From assembly GCA_964552395.1 (NCBI GenBank), contig CAZKGM010000001.1:1-64000 (forward strand): DNA of 64,000 nt. The letters run 5' to 3'. Under the pieces are notes generated by a model. That model had not been told where the DNA came from and did no database searches. It was given only the letters and a program-made list of their open reading frames with translations. This DNA is from JAJDNH01 sp964552395. Its GTDB lineage: Bacteria; Acidobacteriota; Thermoanaerobaculia; Thermoanaerobaculales; Sulfomarinibacteraceae. Position 1 is the first letter of the stretch. Every line of letters begins with the position of its first letter. This document shows, piece after piece, positions 63,700-64,000 of this stretch. The translations under genes were made by a program, and so were the position numbers.

Positions 63700-64000
63700 G
63701 TGGACGTATTCCAGAAGTGCGTGGATTTCAGGGAGGCGGACGCGGTTCGCCGGATGGGCCTCTACCCCTACTTTCGGGTAATTTCCTCCGCTCAGGACCC
63801 GGTCGTCATCATTGACGGTCGGGAGATGGTCATGCTCGGGTCCAACAACTACCTCGGTCTCACCAACCACCCCGAGGTCAAGGCCGCCGCTGCCGAGGCG
63901 CTCGCCGCGTATGGGACCGGGACCGCCGGGTCGCGTTTCTTGAACGGAACCCTCGATATCCACGTCCGCCTCGAGGAACAGCTGGCGGAGTTCATGCAGC
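63700..64000 (+). CDS. Serine palmitoyltransferase-like alpha-oxoamine synthase (N-terminal part)
   Basis: Only the first 100 residues are visible; the gene runs off the right edge. It is a PLP-dependent fold-type I alpha-oxoamine synthase. YPYFRVISS, MLGSNNYLGLTNHPEV and YGTGTAGSRFLNGTLDIH match bacterial serine palmitoyltransferases, which condense Ser with an acyl-CoA or acyl-carrier thioester as the first step of sphingolipid synthesis. KBL (2-amino-3-ketobutyrate ligase) and BioF are relatives and cannot be excluded from this fragment. GTG start with an AGGAGGAG ribosome site. Confidence 0.78.
   Translation, partial: MDVFQKCVDFREADAVRRMGLYPYFRVISSAQDPVVIIDGREMVMLGSNNYLGLTNHPEVKAAAAEALAAYGTGTAGSRFLNGTLDIHVRLEEQLAEFMQ

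Overview
This is a GC-rich window from a Gram-negative bacterium. It holds outer-membrane TolC-type proteins, a lipoprotein efflux adaptor, an outer-membrane beta-barrel, class II (B12-dependent) ribonucleotide reductase, sigma-54 regulators and four FHA-domain proteins. The mix resembles large-genome soil or sludge bacteria such as Acidobacteriota (Thermoanaerobaculia-like). That placement is inference, since no rRNA or universal marker gene lies in the window. No tRNA, IS element, phage or CRISPR array was seen.

Layout. 1-4068 (minus): an RND efflux operon (TetR regulator, TolC, adaptor, pump running off the left edge) with a palindromic operator in front. 4133-8798 (minus): a CPA1 Na+/H+ antiporter, a copper-type P1B ATPase and a small CxxC metal chaperone. 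8952-11009: a nucleoside phosphorylase, a thiamine-binding protein and a coiled-coil/FHA protein. 11250-16836 (plus): an unrecognised HExxH protein and a 1450-residue carboxylate-reductase-like enzyme (N-terminal extension, adenylation, carrier, thioester reductase).

16867-36009 (minus) is the centrepiece: a class II lanthipeptide system of the NHLP type. In transcription order it has a precursor peptide (114 aa, double-Gly leader, 27-residue core with one Cys), LanM with a ProcM-like CCG zinc motif, a GNAT acetyltransferase, two TolC-family proteins, an HlyD-type adaptor, a C39 peptidase/ABC exporter and a second NHLM ABC protein carrying an N-terminal FHA domain. A full-consensus sigma-54 promoter with two inverted repeats about 100 bp upstream precedes the precursor. 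A sigma-54 activator and a HAD-phosphatase/kinase-like fusion lie immediately upstream. A strong hairpin between precursor and LanM probably sets their ratio. The peptide would be made, modified, trimmed at GG and pushed through a complete inner-to-outer-membrane conduit, on command of a sigma-54 switch.

36127-39733: a STAS protein, an outer-membrane barrel, a cNMP-FHA protein and a VWA-FHA membrane protein. 39831-44681 (minus): nrdJ with tandem NrdR boxes over its promoter, then a threonine-dehydrogenase-like SDR enzyme. 44810-49162 (plus): a MacAB-like exporter with two permeases. 49408-54863 (plus): an ATP/ADP-translocase-like protein with HEAT repeats and a cNMP domain, overlapping a PPP-phosphatase/kinase-like fusion. 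54906-57064 (minus): a glutamine amidotransferase and an MFS transporter. 57404-61403 (plus): a histidine kinase/NtrC-type regulator pair behind a consensus sigma-54 promoter, and an unknown envelope protein behind a second one. 61481-64000 (plus): QueE, QueD, an NAD-dependent epimerase and the start of a serine-palmitoyltransferase-like enzyme.

Recurring themes are sigma-54 control (three promoters, two activators), FHA domains (four proteins), and phosphatase domains fused to lipid-kinase/HipA-like kinase folds (two unrelated proteins).
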